NCBI GenBank assembly: GCA_035656095.1
Contig: DASRTE010000197.1
Coordinates: forward strand, 1 to 32,594
Length of the DNA: 32,594 bases
Source of the DNA: DASRTE01 sp035656095
Lineage (GTDB): Bacteria > Actinomycetota > Actinomycetes > Jiangellales > Jiangellaceae
Direction of reading: 5' to 3'
The stretch's first letter is position 1. Every line of letters starts with the position of its first letter. This document shows, in pieces, positions 16,625 to 24,776 of this stretch. The notes under the pieces were generated by a model. It was not told where the DNA came from and did no database searches. It worked only from the letters and a program-made list of their open reading frames with translations. The position numbers were made by a program, and so were the translations under genes.

Positions 16625-17782
16625 GTGGGGCCGAGACTCCGCACCGCTGCGAGTGCTTTCGCCGGTGCATTCGTCCTGGTCCTCCCGGTGGCCACGGTGC
16701 TCCACGGAGGCGGGGGAGATCCCGACGACTGGCTTGTGACGGTGTCGCCCTCCCAGCCCTCCGCCGTGAAACCCGATGCTGTGCGCGGCGACCTGCCGGT
16801 GGTGCCCGACTCGGACCAGCCGGCCGCGACGGCTGCGCCGATCACCGACCCCGAGGTGGTCGGGGCAGCTCACCAGGTGCCGATCGGCGACCTGTCCATC
16901 CCGGCCACCGTGCTCGAGGCCTACCAGCTGGCTACCGACCGGCTGGCCCGAGAGGATCCGTCCTGCGGGCTGCGGTGGCAGATCCTGGCCGGCATCGGCA
17001 AGATCGAGTCCGGACACGCGAACGGCGGCCGGGTCACCGCGGCGGGCGACGCGGTGCCACGGATCCTCGGCCCGGTCCTGAACGGGATAGGCCCGGTTGC
17101 GGCCATCTCCGATCATGACGGCGGCCGCTGGGACGGCGATACGCGCTGGGACCGCGCCGTCGGGCCGATGCAGTTCATCCCGGGCACCTGGGCCGGTTTC
17201 GGCGCCGACGGTTCGGGCGACGGCGTGGCCGACCCCAACAACGTGTTCGACGCGACGGTCGCGGCCGGCTACTACCTGTGCGCAGGCGACGCGAACCTGA
17301 CCACCGCAGACGGCCTGATGCGGGCCCTGCTCCGTTACAACCACTCGGCCTCCTACGTCGCCAAGGTGCTCCGCTGGATCCACGCGTACGACTCGGGGAA
17401 GGCCGTGCCGGCCGACGACGCGAAGCCGGGCGACCCGACCGCCTCGCAGACCCCGAGCCAGGACGCGACCGCGAAGCCGACGCCGTCCTGGACCCCGACG
17501 CCGACCACCACGCCGACGGCCGCCCCGACATCGGCGGCCACGCCGACGTCGACGCCCACTCCGACCCCGTCGTCCTCGCCTTCGCCGAGCCCGACCGCCA
17601 CGACGCCGCCGACCCCCCCGCCGACCGCGTGTCCGACGCCGGAACCCACTCCCACGCCGACGACGACCCCGACGGATCCGACAGAACCGGCGCCGACACC
17701 GACCCCCACCACGGAGCCGTCGCCGACCCCGTCAGCCTCGCCGAGCCCGTCGCCCACGGCCTGTCCCGCACCAACACCGTAA
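16625..17782 (+). CDS. Secreted lytic transglycosylase with a long Pro/Thr/Ser-rich tail
   Basis: This 385-residue exported protein probably cleaves peptidoglycan glycan strands. An N-terminal hydrophobic segment (AASAFAGAFVLVLPVATVL) is a signal peptide or anchor. The catalytic domain covers about residues 90-260: LRWQILAGIGKIESGH carries the likely catalytic Glu128, followed by RWDRAVGPMQFIPGTWAGFGADG, DPNNVFDATVAAGYYLCAG and LLRYNHSASYVAKVL, which match the MltB/SLT-type family of actinobacteria. The remaining 120 or so residues are almost only Pro, Thr, Ser and Ala with three Cys. The GTG at 16625 is fixed by GGGAGG (16612-16617) seven bases upstream; the frame is open back to 16520 but without a ribosome-binding site. 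It follows polA by about 120 bases and precedes the envelope operon. Confidence 0.88.
   Translation: MGPRLRTAASAFAGAFVLVLPVATVLHGGGGDPDDWLVTVSPSQPSAVKPDAVRGDLPVVPDSDQPAATAAPITDPEVVGAAHQVPIGDLSIPATVLEAYQLATDRLAREDPSCGLRWQILAGIGKIESGHANGGRVTAAGDAVPRILGPVLNGIGPVAAISDHDGGRWDGDTRWDRAVGPMQFIPGTWAGFGADGSGDGVADPNNVFDATVAAGYYLCAGDANLTTADGLMRALLRYNHSASYVAKVLRWIHAYDSGKAVPADDAKPGDPTASQTPSQDATAKPTPSWTPTPTTTPTAAPTSAATPTSTPTPTPSSSPSPSPTATTPPTPPPTACPTPEPTPTPTTTPTDPTEPAPTPTPTTEPSPTPSASPSPSPTACPAPTP
17442..17779 (+). repeat. Low-complexity hexamer-rich coding repeat (Pro/Thr/Ser tail)
   Basis: The DNA is dominated by degenerate copies of CCGACG/CCGACC/CCCACG in frame, which encode PT, PS and TPTP runs in the tail of the lytic transglycosylase. 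The copies are imperfect and of variable length, so this is a compositional repeat and not a spacer array. It is a likely site of length variation between strains. Confidence 0.8.
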
Positions 17783-17836
17783 GTGGGCTCCGCGCAATGG
17801 CGGGACAGCCCGCCGAGCTAACACCCGAGCGCAGGA

Positions 17837-17842
17837 TAGGGT
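17837..17842 (+). promoter_or_regulatory. Candidate -10 box of the AftD operon
   Basis: TAGGGT fits TANNNT and would start a transcript near 17849, leaving a leader of about 24 bases that includes GGAG at 17861-17864 before the ATG at 17873. Confidence 0.35.
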
Positions 17843-17872
17843 GACGCGGTCGCCGGGACAGGAGCCAGCTGG

Positions 17873-18721
17873 ATGGACATCGCGCGCTTCCGCCGGGAGC
17901 TGGAAGGCCAGTTTCCCGGCGGTGACCTCTACGCCGCGCCGCTGGATTCGCGCTTCGACCGGGTGATCGAGCAGGTCGAGGGCATGTCCAGCACTCACTC
18001 GCTCACTCTGCTGAACGTCGCGGCCCGCTGCCTCGGCGAGAACGAGTGGTATCTGGAGGTCGGAAGCTACCGGGGCCGGTCGCTCGTCGGGGCCACGCTC
18101 GACCAGGCCCACGGACGGTTCGCGGCCATCGAGAGCTTCCGCGAGTTCGTCGACCAGCATCCCGACGTGAGCCACGAGATCGTGCTGAGGACGCTCGCCT
18201 CCTGGGGAGTCGATTCGAGGGTGCGATTCCTTCGCGGCGACGCATTCCGGCTGCTTCCCCGTGGCGCGGTTCCCGGGCCGGTGGGGGTCTACTTCTATGA
18301 CGGCGCCCACACGCGGCTCGCCCAGTGGCTGGCGCTCGCCGTCGCCGAACCCTGGCTCGCGGACGAGGCACTCGTCGTGATCGACGACACGTCATGGCCA
18401 CAAGTCGACAGGTCGACGCGTCACTACGTCGGTGGCCATGCCGGTTACGAGCTCATCTGCGACCTGGCGGCCGATCAGGATGGCAACGCGCGCTGGCGCG
18501 ACGGAGTCAAGGTGTACGCCTGGCGTCGTCCGAAGACCTGGCGGCCACCGTCGGGATGGCCGCTGGCCTGGCGGCGGTTCGCCCACCTGCGGGTGCACGA
18601 GCCCGCGCTCGCGTTCGCGTGGCGCACGCTCCCGCGCTTTCCTCGACTGGCGACCGCAGTCAAGCGGGTGTACTTCAATGACAGCCGCGTATCCCCATCG
18701 GGCGACCATTCGGCGCGATGA
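17873..18721 (+). CDS. SAM-dependent class I methyltransferase (Methyltransf_24-like)
   Basis: This cytoplasmic protein of 282 residues has a Rossmann-type methyltransferase core. The SAM-binding motif I region is NEWYLEVGSYRGRSLVGATL, with the acidic residue after the next strand (GRFAAIESF). A later YFYDGAHTRLAQW and LVVIDDTSWPQVDRS correspond to the strand-4 and strand-5 motifs of the Methyltransf_24 family. The substrate is unknown. The C-terminal 60 residues are rich in Arg and Trp (RPKTWRPPSGWPLAWRRF) and may sit against the membrane. ATGA at 18718-18721 overlaps its stop with the start of the AftD-like gene, so it is the first gene of a coupled envelope operon and probably methylates a sugar or lipid intermediate of the same glycan. 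That last point is inference from context. Confidence 0.82.
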   Translation: MDIARFRRELEGQFPGGDLYAAPLDSRFDRVIEQVEGMSSTHSLTLLNVAARCLGENEWYLEVGSYRGRSLVGATLDQAHGRFAAIESFREFVDQHPDVSHEIVLRTLASWGVDSRVRFLRGDAFRLLPRGAVPGPVGVYFYDGAHTRLAQWLALAVAEPWLADEALVVIDDTSWPQVDRSTRHYVGGHAGYELICDLAADQDGNARWRDGVKVYAWRRPKTWRPPSGWPLAWRRFAHLRVHEPALAFAWRTLPRFPRLATAVKRVYFNDSRVSPSGDHSAR

Positions 18722-21700
18722 CCGCCGGCCTGTTCCGACGGGCACGTGGACTGTCTGCGCCACTGTCGGTTGGGGGGCGTGGGGAGTGGTTCGCCCTCGC
18801 CGTCTTCGCGGCCTTGGTCGCCGCAGCCGTGTGGCTGTCCAGCCCTGGGTCGTTCGTCCCGGACATCAAGCCCGAGGTCTATCTCGCGCCCTGGCGGTCG
18901 GCGGTCGACTACCTGGCCGCCTGGCGGGAGAACCCGTTCCTGGGGTCCGCGAGCTTCGACGTCGGCCTGGCACCGGTGGCGTTCGTCGTGGCCGGTCTGG
19001 ATGCACTCGGCGCTGCGGCGGAGGTCACGACACGTCTTGTTCGCGTGTCGCTTCTGGTCGTCGGAGCTCTCGGAGCCAGGCAGTTCGTCCGATCCGTGAG
19101 CCGCGATCGGGCGACGCGTGCCGGACGGGTTGTTGCGGCCATCGCCTACGTCGCGAACCCGTACGTCATCGTTGCCGGCTCCACCTTGGCGATCCTGCTT
19201 CCGTGGGCGCTGATGCCCTGGTTCGCCCTGGCGGTTCTGGCCGGGCTGCGCCATCAGGGTGCCTGGCGTCATCCAGTCATCGCCGGTCTCGCGTTCGCGG
19301 CGATGACCGGCATCAACGCCGGTGTGGTTCCCCTGATGCAACTCCTGGTGGTGCCCGCACTGATCATGGTCGCCCGGGCCGAGCGGGTGCCCTGGCGGCA
19401 CATCGTCGTCACGTTGGCGCGGACCGCGGTCGTGATGGTCGGGCTCTCCGCCTACTGGTTGGTGCCCGCGCTCGGCGCGATGGGTACCGGTGCCGTGGTG
19501 CTGGCCAATTCCGAGTCCCCGCAAGCCATCGCAGCGCCGTCGTCGGCAGCCGAGGTACTCCGCGGGCTCGGTCTGTGGCCGATGTACGGAGGTGAGGCAG
19601 GTGATCCATGGCAACCGGGCTTCTCCGGATACCTCACCTCCCCGTGGCTGGTGCTGCTGACCGGACTTCTTCCAGCGCTGGCACTCGCCGCGCTGGCCCT
19701 CGTCCGGCGCACGACAGCCGTCGTGGCACTCCTGCTCATCGTGCCGTCCGCATTGGTCATGGTGGGCCAGCATCCCCCGGACCACCCTTCGCCGCTGGGT
19801 CGTACGCTCGGCTGGCTGTTCGAGCATGTCCCCGTGGTCGGAGCGTTCCGGACCACGAACAAGGTGGGTGCGGTTCTCGTCCTCGGCGCCGCACTCGCGC
19901 TCGCGACCGCGGGCTCCGTGCTGATGATGCGCCGTACGACGGCACGCTGGCGCATCGTGGCGGGCCTGGGCTTGGTCGGTCTGGTCACCATCGCTGCAGT
20001 GCACCCGGCCCTGGCGGGACGGCTGTTCACCGTCGAGTACGACGTTCCCGACTACTGGCGAGCTGCGGCCGCTGACCTCGACGCTGCCGACGACGGCTCA
20101 CGAGTGTGGTTCCTGCCTGGTCAGTCCCAAGCTGACTACACGTGGACCGAGCCCATCCCCGACGATCTCGACAAGGCACTGCTCGACCGACCTTCGGTGA
20201 TTCGGTACACCCTTCCGACAGCGTCCGCGCATGCGGCCAATCTCCTCCTCGCCGCCGATACCACGATGCAGGAGCGCACTGCGCCACCGGCGGCGCTGCG
20301 GACGTACGCGAGGTACCTGGGTGTGGGGCAGTTGCTCGTTCGTCGTGACCAGCACTGGCTGCCCTGGCACGGTGCTCCGCCTGCGGAGGTGGACGCACAG
20401 GTTCGCGGCAGCGACGGCGTCCGGCCCGGCGCGATGTACGGAGTCCCGGACGAGAACACCGGTGATTCACTGTCGCCGCTGCAGGTGTTCGACATCGTGC
20501 GCGGCGGGCACCTGGTGTCGGCCGCGCCGGCATCGGACCAGGTCCTGATCGCGGGAGACGGTTTTGCGGTCTCGCCGGCAGCGCAGGTCGGGCTGCTCGA
20601 CGGCTTCGTGCCGTTCAGATATCTCGCCGACCTGGACGCGCGAGGGCTGAAGGCCGCGATCGAGGGCGGGGGACGGCTGGTCATGACCGACACGAATCGC
20701 AGACTGGACTGGCAGCAGAACCGGCTCACCTCTGCGCACGGCCCGTTGCTGCCCGCGGGCGAGCCTGCGTCCACCTCGTTCGCGCTCGGCGGCGCGGATG
20801 ACCAGACGGTGCTTGTGGTAGAGGGCGCGAAGGTCACCGCGAGCCACGGTGGTCCGAGGACCGGACTGCTTCCCTGGTCGGCTCCCGAACTGGTGCTGGA
20901 CGGCGATGTGGACACCGCCTGGCAGTTCGGCGACCCGGGTGGGGGCCTCGGCGCCAGGCTCGACATCGAGCTGACGGAGATGCGCGCCGTCGACGAGGTC
21001 GGCGTGCGGATAGCGCGCCTGGGTCCGCGGGAGGTCGCCTGGGTCCGGATCATGGCGGGCGAACGAGGTCAGCTGGTGGCAGTCGGCCCCGACGGCGTTG
21101 CTGTCGCAGATTTCGCAGGTGTCGTCACGGACCGACTGGCTGTCTCCGTCGTCGACGATCGAGGTGACGGCGACAACCTTCTGGGCATATCGGAGATCGA
21201 GGTCGAGGGCGTCGGCTCCCGCCGGGTCGCCAGGCTGCCGCTCACGTTGACGAATCTGGCCGGAGAACTGGACGATGAAGGTCGCGCCGCGCTCGCGGCG
21301 GCACCGCTGGACGTTCTCTTGTCGCGACAGGTCGGCATCGAAGGCGCCACGCCCGACGAAGAGCGCACCCTCGACCGCGATGTGGTGCTGCCCGATGACC
21401 GGGACTTCATCCTCGAGGGACGCGGCAGGCTGGTCGGATCCGAAGACGGCCAGGCGCTCGACGTCCTGCTCGGCGGCGATCCGCAGGTCGTGGCCAGAGC
21501 GTCGTCGACGGCATTCGACCTGATCACCGTGCGCGGGTCCCAGGCTGTGGACGGCGACGACGACACAGCATGGCTACCAGGTGCCCCGGTGATCGGTTCG
21601 TCCCTCCATGTCGCCGGTCCCAGCCAAGCCCTCGGCGAGATCGTCGTCGGCCAACGGCAGACAGCAGATGGCAGCCACATCAGCGAGGCTGAGATCACCG

Positions 21701-22893
21701 TCGACGGAGTATCGATGGGCCGCTATCCGCTGTCCGCCGGGGAAACGGCGATCCCGCTCGGCGTACCGGCTGCACGAGAGCTGACACTGACCATCACCCA
21801 GCTGTCGAACCCGGCCGCCGAGGAGCTGGTCGGTATCACCGAGCTCGAGGTGGGCGCCTGGTCGTTGGAGCTCGACCCTGTCCATGAGGCCGTCGGCCGG
21901 TGTGTGCCGATCGGAAGCCTCGACGATGCGCCGCTGGAGGCGGCTGTCGCGGAGCCGATCGGCGACGACGGTACGTTCACCCTCGCCACCTGCGGCGACG
22001 GCCGCCTGCAGCTGGGCGCCGGTGAGCGCCGGCTACGGATCACCGGGCCGTGGCTGCTGGATCGCCTGTATCTGCTCGATGGCGACGACGATCGGACACC
22101 GCGAGTCGATTCTCTTCCCGAGGTTCGTCTGACCAGTTGGTCGCCACGCTCGCGCACGGTTGAGGTCAGTGGAGCCCACGGGCCGTTCATGTTGGTTCTG
22201 GCCGAGGCGGCCGGGCAGGCCTGGACGGCGAGTGTCGACGGCGTCGAGCTCGGGCCTGCATCGGAGCTGAATGGGTACGCAACCGCGTGGCCGATGGATC
22301 TGTCCGGCGATGCGGTCGTGGAACTGCACTACGGACCGCAGCGTCGGGCCGACGTGGCCCTGGCGGTGAGCATGCTCACGCTGGTCGGGTGTCTGGCCGT
22401 GCTTGCCCGTGGTAGGAAGCCGGGTCCCTTCGCCGCACGCCCGGGCCATCGGGGAGTCGACGGTGAAGCCCGTCAGGAACGAGATGCGGTCCGGGCCCGG
22501 CTGGTCTGGTCGGCGCTGCTGGGCGCTGGAGCGTGGTTCGTGGGCGGCCCGTGGCTTCTCGGCATGGCCGTGGTGGCGCTCGTCATGGATGCGCTCGTGC
22601 CGGTGGGCAGGCGCACGCTCGTTATCGGCGGCGCGACTCTCGTTGCTGCCGCGCCGGCGGTCTACCTGCTGGTGAACCGTGGGAGTCTCGCCACCGTGAC
22701 GCCGGAGCTCGTCACCGGCGCCCCGGCTGCCCATCTGCTCGCCATGTCCGGGCTGTTGCTGGTCGTCATGGCACACCTACCTCACCGGGCAGTACGGATG
22801 GGGACGCCCGGCGGAACGTGGAACGGCCGTGAAAGACTGCCCGCCCATGACCGGCACTGGTCCGCTCGTGAGCGTCGTGGTTCCGACCCGTAA
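18718..22893 (+). CDS. aftD: AftD-like alpha-(1->3)-arabinofuranosyltransferase (DUF3367, GT-C fold)
   Basis: This very large membrane glycosyltransferase has 1391 residues, close to the roughly 1400 of mycobacterial AftD, which adds arabinofuranose from decaprenyl-phospho-arabinose to envelope arabinan outside the membrane. The N-terminal part, about residues 23-440, is a multi-spanning GT-C core; Asp49 in the first external loop (FVPDIKPEVYLAPW) is the candidate catalytic residue. AYVANPYVIVAG and VPVVGAFRTTNKVGAVLVLG are family-like. The central 750 residues are extracytoplasmic and beta-rich, and contain two discoidin-like DTAW motifs (Asp732 and Asp949) suggestive of carbohydrate-binding modules. 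From about residue 1209 three or four membrane spans close the protein. It overlaps the previous gene by 4 bases and the next by about 47. The exact glycan in this organism is inferred. Confidence 0.88.
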   Translation: MTAGLFRRARGLSAPLSVGGRGEWFALAVFAALVAAAVWLSSPGSFVPDIKPEVYLAPWRSAVDYLAAWRENPFLGSASFDVGLAPVAFVVAGLDALGAAAEVTTRLVRVSLLVVGALGARQFVRSVSRDRATRAGRVVAAIAYVANPYVIVAGSTLAILLPWALMPWFALAVLAGLRHQGAWRHPVIAGLAFAAMTGINAGVVPLMQLLVVPALIMVARAERVPWRHIVVTLARTAVVMVGLSAYWLVPALGAMGTGAVVLANSESPQAIAAPSSAAEVLRGLGLWPMYGGEAGDPWQPGFSGYLTSPWLVLLTGLLPALALAALALVRRTTAVVALLLIVPSALVMVGQHPPDHPSPLGRTLGWLFEHVPVVGAFRTTNKVGAVLVLGAALALATAGSVLMMRRTTARWRIVAGLGLVGLVTIAAVHPALAGRLFTVEYDVPDYWRAAAADLDAADDGSRVWFLPGQSQADYTWTEPIPDDLDKALLDRPSVIRYTLPTASAHAANLLLAADTTMQERTAPPAALRTYARYLGVGQLLVRRDQHWLPWHGAPPAEVDAQVRGSDGVRPGAMYGVPDENTGDSLSPLQVFDIVRGGHLVSAAPASDQVLIAGDGFAVSPAAQVGLLDGFVPFRYLADLDARGLKAAIEGGGRLVMTDTNRRLDWQQNRLTSAHGPLLPAGEPASTSFALGGADDQTVLVVEGAKVTASHGGPRTGLLPWSAPELVLDGDVDTAWQFGDPGGGLGARLDIELTEMRAVDEVGVRIARLGPREVAWVRIMAGERGQLVAVGPDGVAVADFAGVVTDRLAVSVVDDRGDGDNLLGISEIEVEGVGSRRVARLPLTLTNLAGELDDEGRAALAAAPLDVLLSRQVGIEGATPDEERTLDRDVVLPDDRDFILEGRGRLVGSEDGQALDVLLGGDPQVVARASSTAFDLITVRGSQAVDGDDDTAWLPGAPVIGSSLHVAGPSQALGEIVVGQRQTADGSHISEAEITVDGVSMGRYPLSAGETAIPLGVPAARELTLTITQLSNPAAEELVGITELEVGAWSLELDPVHEAVGRCVPIGSLDDAPLEAAVAEPIGDDGTFTLATCGDGRLQLGAGERRLRITGPWLLDRLYLLDGDDDRTPRVDSLPEVRLTSWSPRSRTVEVSGAHGPFMLVLAEAAGQAWTASVDGVELGPASELNGYATAWPMDLSGDAVVELHYGPQRRADVALAVSMLTLVGCLAVLARGRKPGPFAARPGHRGVDGEARQERDAVRARLVWSALLGAGAWFVGGPWLLGMAVVALVMDALVPVGRRTLVIGGATLVAAAPAVYLLVNRGSLATVTPELVTGAPAAHLLAMSGLLLVVMAHLPHRAVRMGTPGGTWNGRERLPAHDRHWSARERRGSDP

Positions 22894-23698
22894 CTCGGCC
22901 CGCACTCTCGAGGCGTGCCTCGATTCGGTACGCGCGCAGAAGTCGGAGGTCCGAATCGAGACGATCGTGGTCGACAACGACAGCACCGACGGCACGTGGG
23001 AAATCGCTCGGCGCGGCGCCGACGTCGCCGTTCGCGGAGGTCCGGAACGCTCGGCTCAACGCAACCTCGGAGCGGCGAAAGCACGTGGCGAGTGGGTTCT
23101 ATGGCTCGACTCGGACATGCTTCTTCCCGCCGGAGCGGTCCGCGAGGCGCTCGACACCGCGCGCCGTGAACATGTCGATGCCGTAGCGCTGCCGGAGTGC
23201 ACGGTGGGCACCGGCTTCTGGACCGCGTGCCGGACGCTGGAGCGTTCGTGCTACCGGGACCAGATGTGGATTCACAACCCCCGACTGCTGCGCCGGAGCA
23301 CCCTGACCGGGATCGGGGGCTTCGACCCGGCCATGGCCGGCCTCGAGGACACCGACCTGCGGCACCGGCTGCGGGCTGCAGGCGTCCGCTGGGCGCTCGC
23401 TCCCGTGCTGGTCGAGCATGACGAGGGTCACCTGACCCTGCGCTCGGTGCTCGCCAAGCGGATGTACTACGGGCGAAGCATCCCGGCCTTCGCAGCCGTG
23501 AATCCGGGTCGGGTCGCCGAGCAGGGCAGGGCCACGGTGCGAGCGTTCTGGCAGCATCGCCGCCGGCTCGGTCTCGACCCTGTGCATGCCGGTGGCATGA
23601 TCGTCCTCCGGGCAGCCGAGGCAGGGGCGTACGCGCTCGGCGCCTGGCAGGGTCGGCACGCAAGTCGATCGGCCAGGGCCGACGCGGAGGCCGGATGA
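22847..23698 (+). CDS. Family 2 glycosyltransferase
   Basis: This cytoplasmic, inverting GT-A enzyme (283 residues from the chosen start) probably adds a sugar to a lipid-linked acceptor. The N-terminus PLVSVVVPTRNSARTLEACLDSV and IETIVVDNDSTDGTWEIA bind the nucleotide sugar. SAQRNLGAAKARGEWVLWLDSDM carries the DxD metal motif (DSD). GIGGFDPAMAGLEDTDLRHRLRAAG is the typical acceptor-side ED motif. The ATG at 22847 (MTGTGPLVS) is natural for the family; a GTG at 22829 in the same frame is possible and neither has a strong ribosome-binding site. The gene begins inside the 3' end of aftD and its stop overlaps the next start (ATGA, 23695-23698), so it is translated as part of the operon. The donor and acceptor sugars are unknown. 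Confidence 0.88.
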   Translation: MTGTGPLVSVVVPTRNSARTLEACLDSVRAQKSEVRIETIVVDNDSTDGTWEIARRGADVAVRGGPERSAQRNLGAAKARGEWVLWLDSDMLLPAGAVREALDTARREHVDAVALPECTVGTGFWTACRTLERSCYRDQMWIHNPRLLRRSTLTGIGGFDPAMAGLEDTDLRHRLRAAGVRWALAPVLVEHDEGHLTLRSVLAKRMYYGRSIPAFAAVNPGRVAEQGRATVRAFWQHRRRLGLDPVHAGGMIVLRAAEAGAYALGAWQGRHASRSARADAEAG

Positions 23699-24762
23699 CC
23701 CGGCGGCTGCTCTGGGTGTCGCTCCCCGATCAGCGGCCGCGGCGTGAGCTGTGGTGGCTCTCGCAGATGCCCGAGACACACGTGACCGCTCTGGCGGCGA
23801 CGCGCCCCGGCGGCGACGTGGAATGGCATCCGAGCCGGTACGTCCGCCCGATCCGGCATTTCGTGGAGGCCGGGGCCCTGGCGTGGATCCGCGGCCTGTC
23901 CGCCGTGACGCCGAACTTCGACTGGGTGGCGTCGCTGGAGCTGTGCTCTCTGGTCACCGGACAGGCCGCCTCCTATGCACGCCGGCACGGGCTCCGCCAG
24001 GCGGTGATCACCTGGGAGAACCTGGCCCGCCAGCCGCTGTACTACCTGCCGCCCTATCGCCAGGCATTCCGGCGGGCGCTCGACGCCGATATGTTCATCT
24101 GTCTGGTCGAGGCGGCGCGCCAGCACCTCCTCGAACACGGCGTGGACGACGAACGGATCTCAGTCGTCGTGCCTGGTGTGGACACGTCGACGTTCCGGCC
24201 TGCCGAGTCTCCGGTGACCGCGCCGGTGGCGGTCTTCACCTCGCCGCTGGCCGCGAACAAGGGCATCGACACGGTGCTCCGGGCCTTCGCGCTGGTCCGC
24301 CGGTCGGTTCCGGAGGCAAGGCTGCTGGTGATGGGTACTGGTCCGATGGAGACACTGGTCCGTCGCGCCGCTGCCGACCCGTACAGCGGCATCGAGTTGG
24401 TATCGCCCGGCGGTACGGCCGACGTCGCCGACACGCTGCGCCGAGGATCCGTGTTCGTCACCGCGCCGCGGGCGACGTGGAAGTGGAGCGAGCAGTACGG
24501 GCTGGCCTACCTGGAGGCGATGGCCACGGGCCTTCCCATCGTGACGACGGTATGCGGCACCAACGCAGAGGCGGTTCGACCGCCGAACGTTCGCACTGCC
24601 AACAACCCCGAGGCGCTCGGGACGGCATTGACGCGATTCCTGGTCGACGAGGCGCTCCGCCGGAAGGTCGGTGTCGACAACCGCATCACGGCTGTCGCCG
24701 CGCACGATCTCGCCACGAGCTGCACCGCCATGGCAGCCGCCTTTGCCCAGCACGAGCAGTGA
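23695..24762 (+). CDS. Family 4 (GT-B) glycosyltransferase
   Basis: This 355-residue cytoplasmic retaining glycosyltransferase has a GT-B fold. The N-terminal acceptor domain is divergent (RRLLWVSLPDQRPRRELWWLSQMPE; QAVITWENLARQPLYYLPPYRQ). The C-terminal donor domain is clear: ISVVVPGVDTSTFRP, VFTSPLAANKGIDTVLRAFALVRR, ARLLVMGTGPMETLV and EQYGLAYLEAMATGLPIVTT, the last being the E-x7-E donor-binding motif of GT4. It is the fourth and last gene of the coupled operon with the methyltransferase, aftD and the GT2 gene, and its start overlaps the GT2 stop by 4 bases. It converges on the next gene with only 14 bases between stops and no obvious terminator. Substrates are not deducible. Confidence 0.87.
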   Translation: MTRRLLWVSLPDQRPRRELWWLSQMPETHVTALAATRPGGDVEWHPSRYVRPIRHFVEAGALAWIRGLSAVTPNFDWVASLELCSLVTGQAASYARRHGLRQAVITWENLARQPLYYLPPYRQAFRRALDADMFICLVEAARQHLLEHGVDDERISVVVPGVDTSTFRPAESPVTAPVAVFTSPLAANKGIDTVLRAFALVRRSVPEARLLVMGTGPMETLVRRAAADPYSGIELVSPGGTADVADTLRRGSVFVTAPRATWKWSEQYGLAYLEAMATGLPIVTTVCGTNAEAVRPPNVRTANNPEALGTALTRFLVDEALRRKVGVDNRITAVAAHDLATSCTAMAAAFAQHEQ

Positions 24763-24776
24763 GGGCAGTGGAATCG

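Noticed and set aside
17353..17757. Gly/Val-rich minus-strand protein resembling PE-PGRS or silk-like repeats
   Set aside because: It is simply the antisense reading of the Pro/Thr-rich tail of the transglycosylase.
17442..17779. Possible CRISPR array or minisatellite
   Set aside because: The units are short, degenerate hexamers in coding frame, without constant repeats, spacers or nearby cas genes.
18475..20004. 509-codon minus-strand frame antisense to the 5' part of aftD
   Set aside because: A His/Gln/Arg-rich translation typical of antisense to hydrophobic GC-rich genes.
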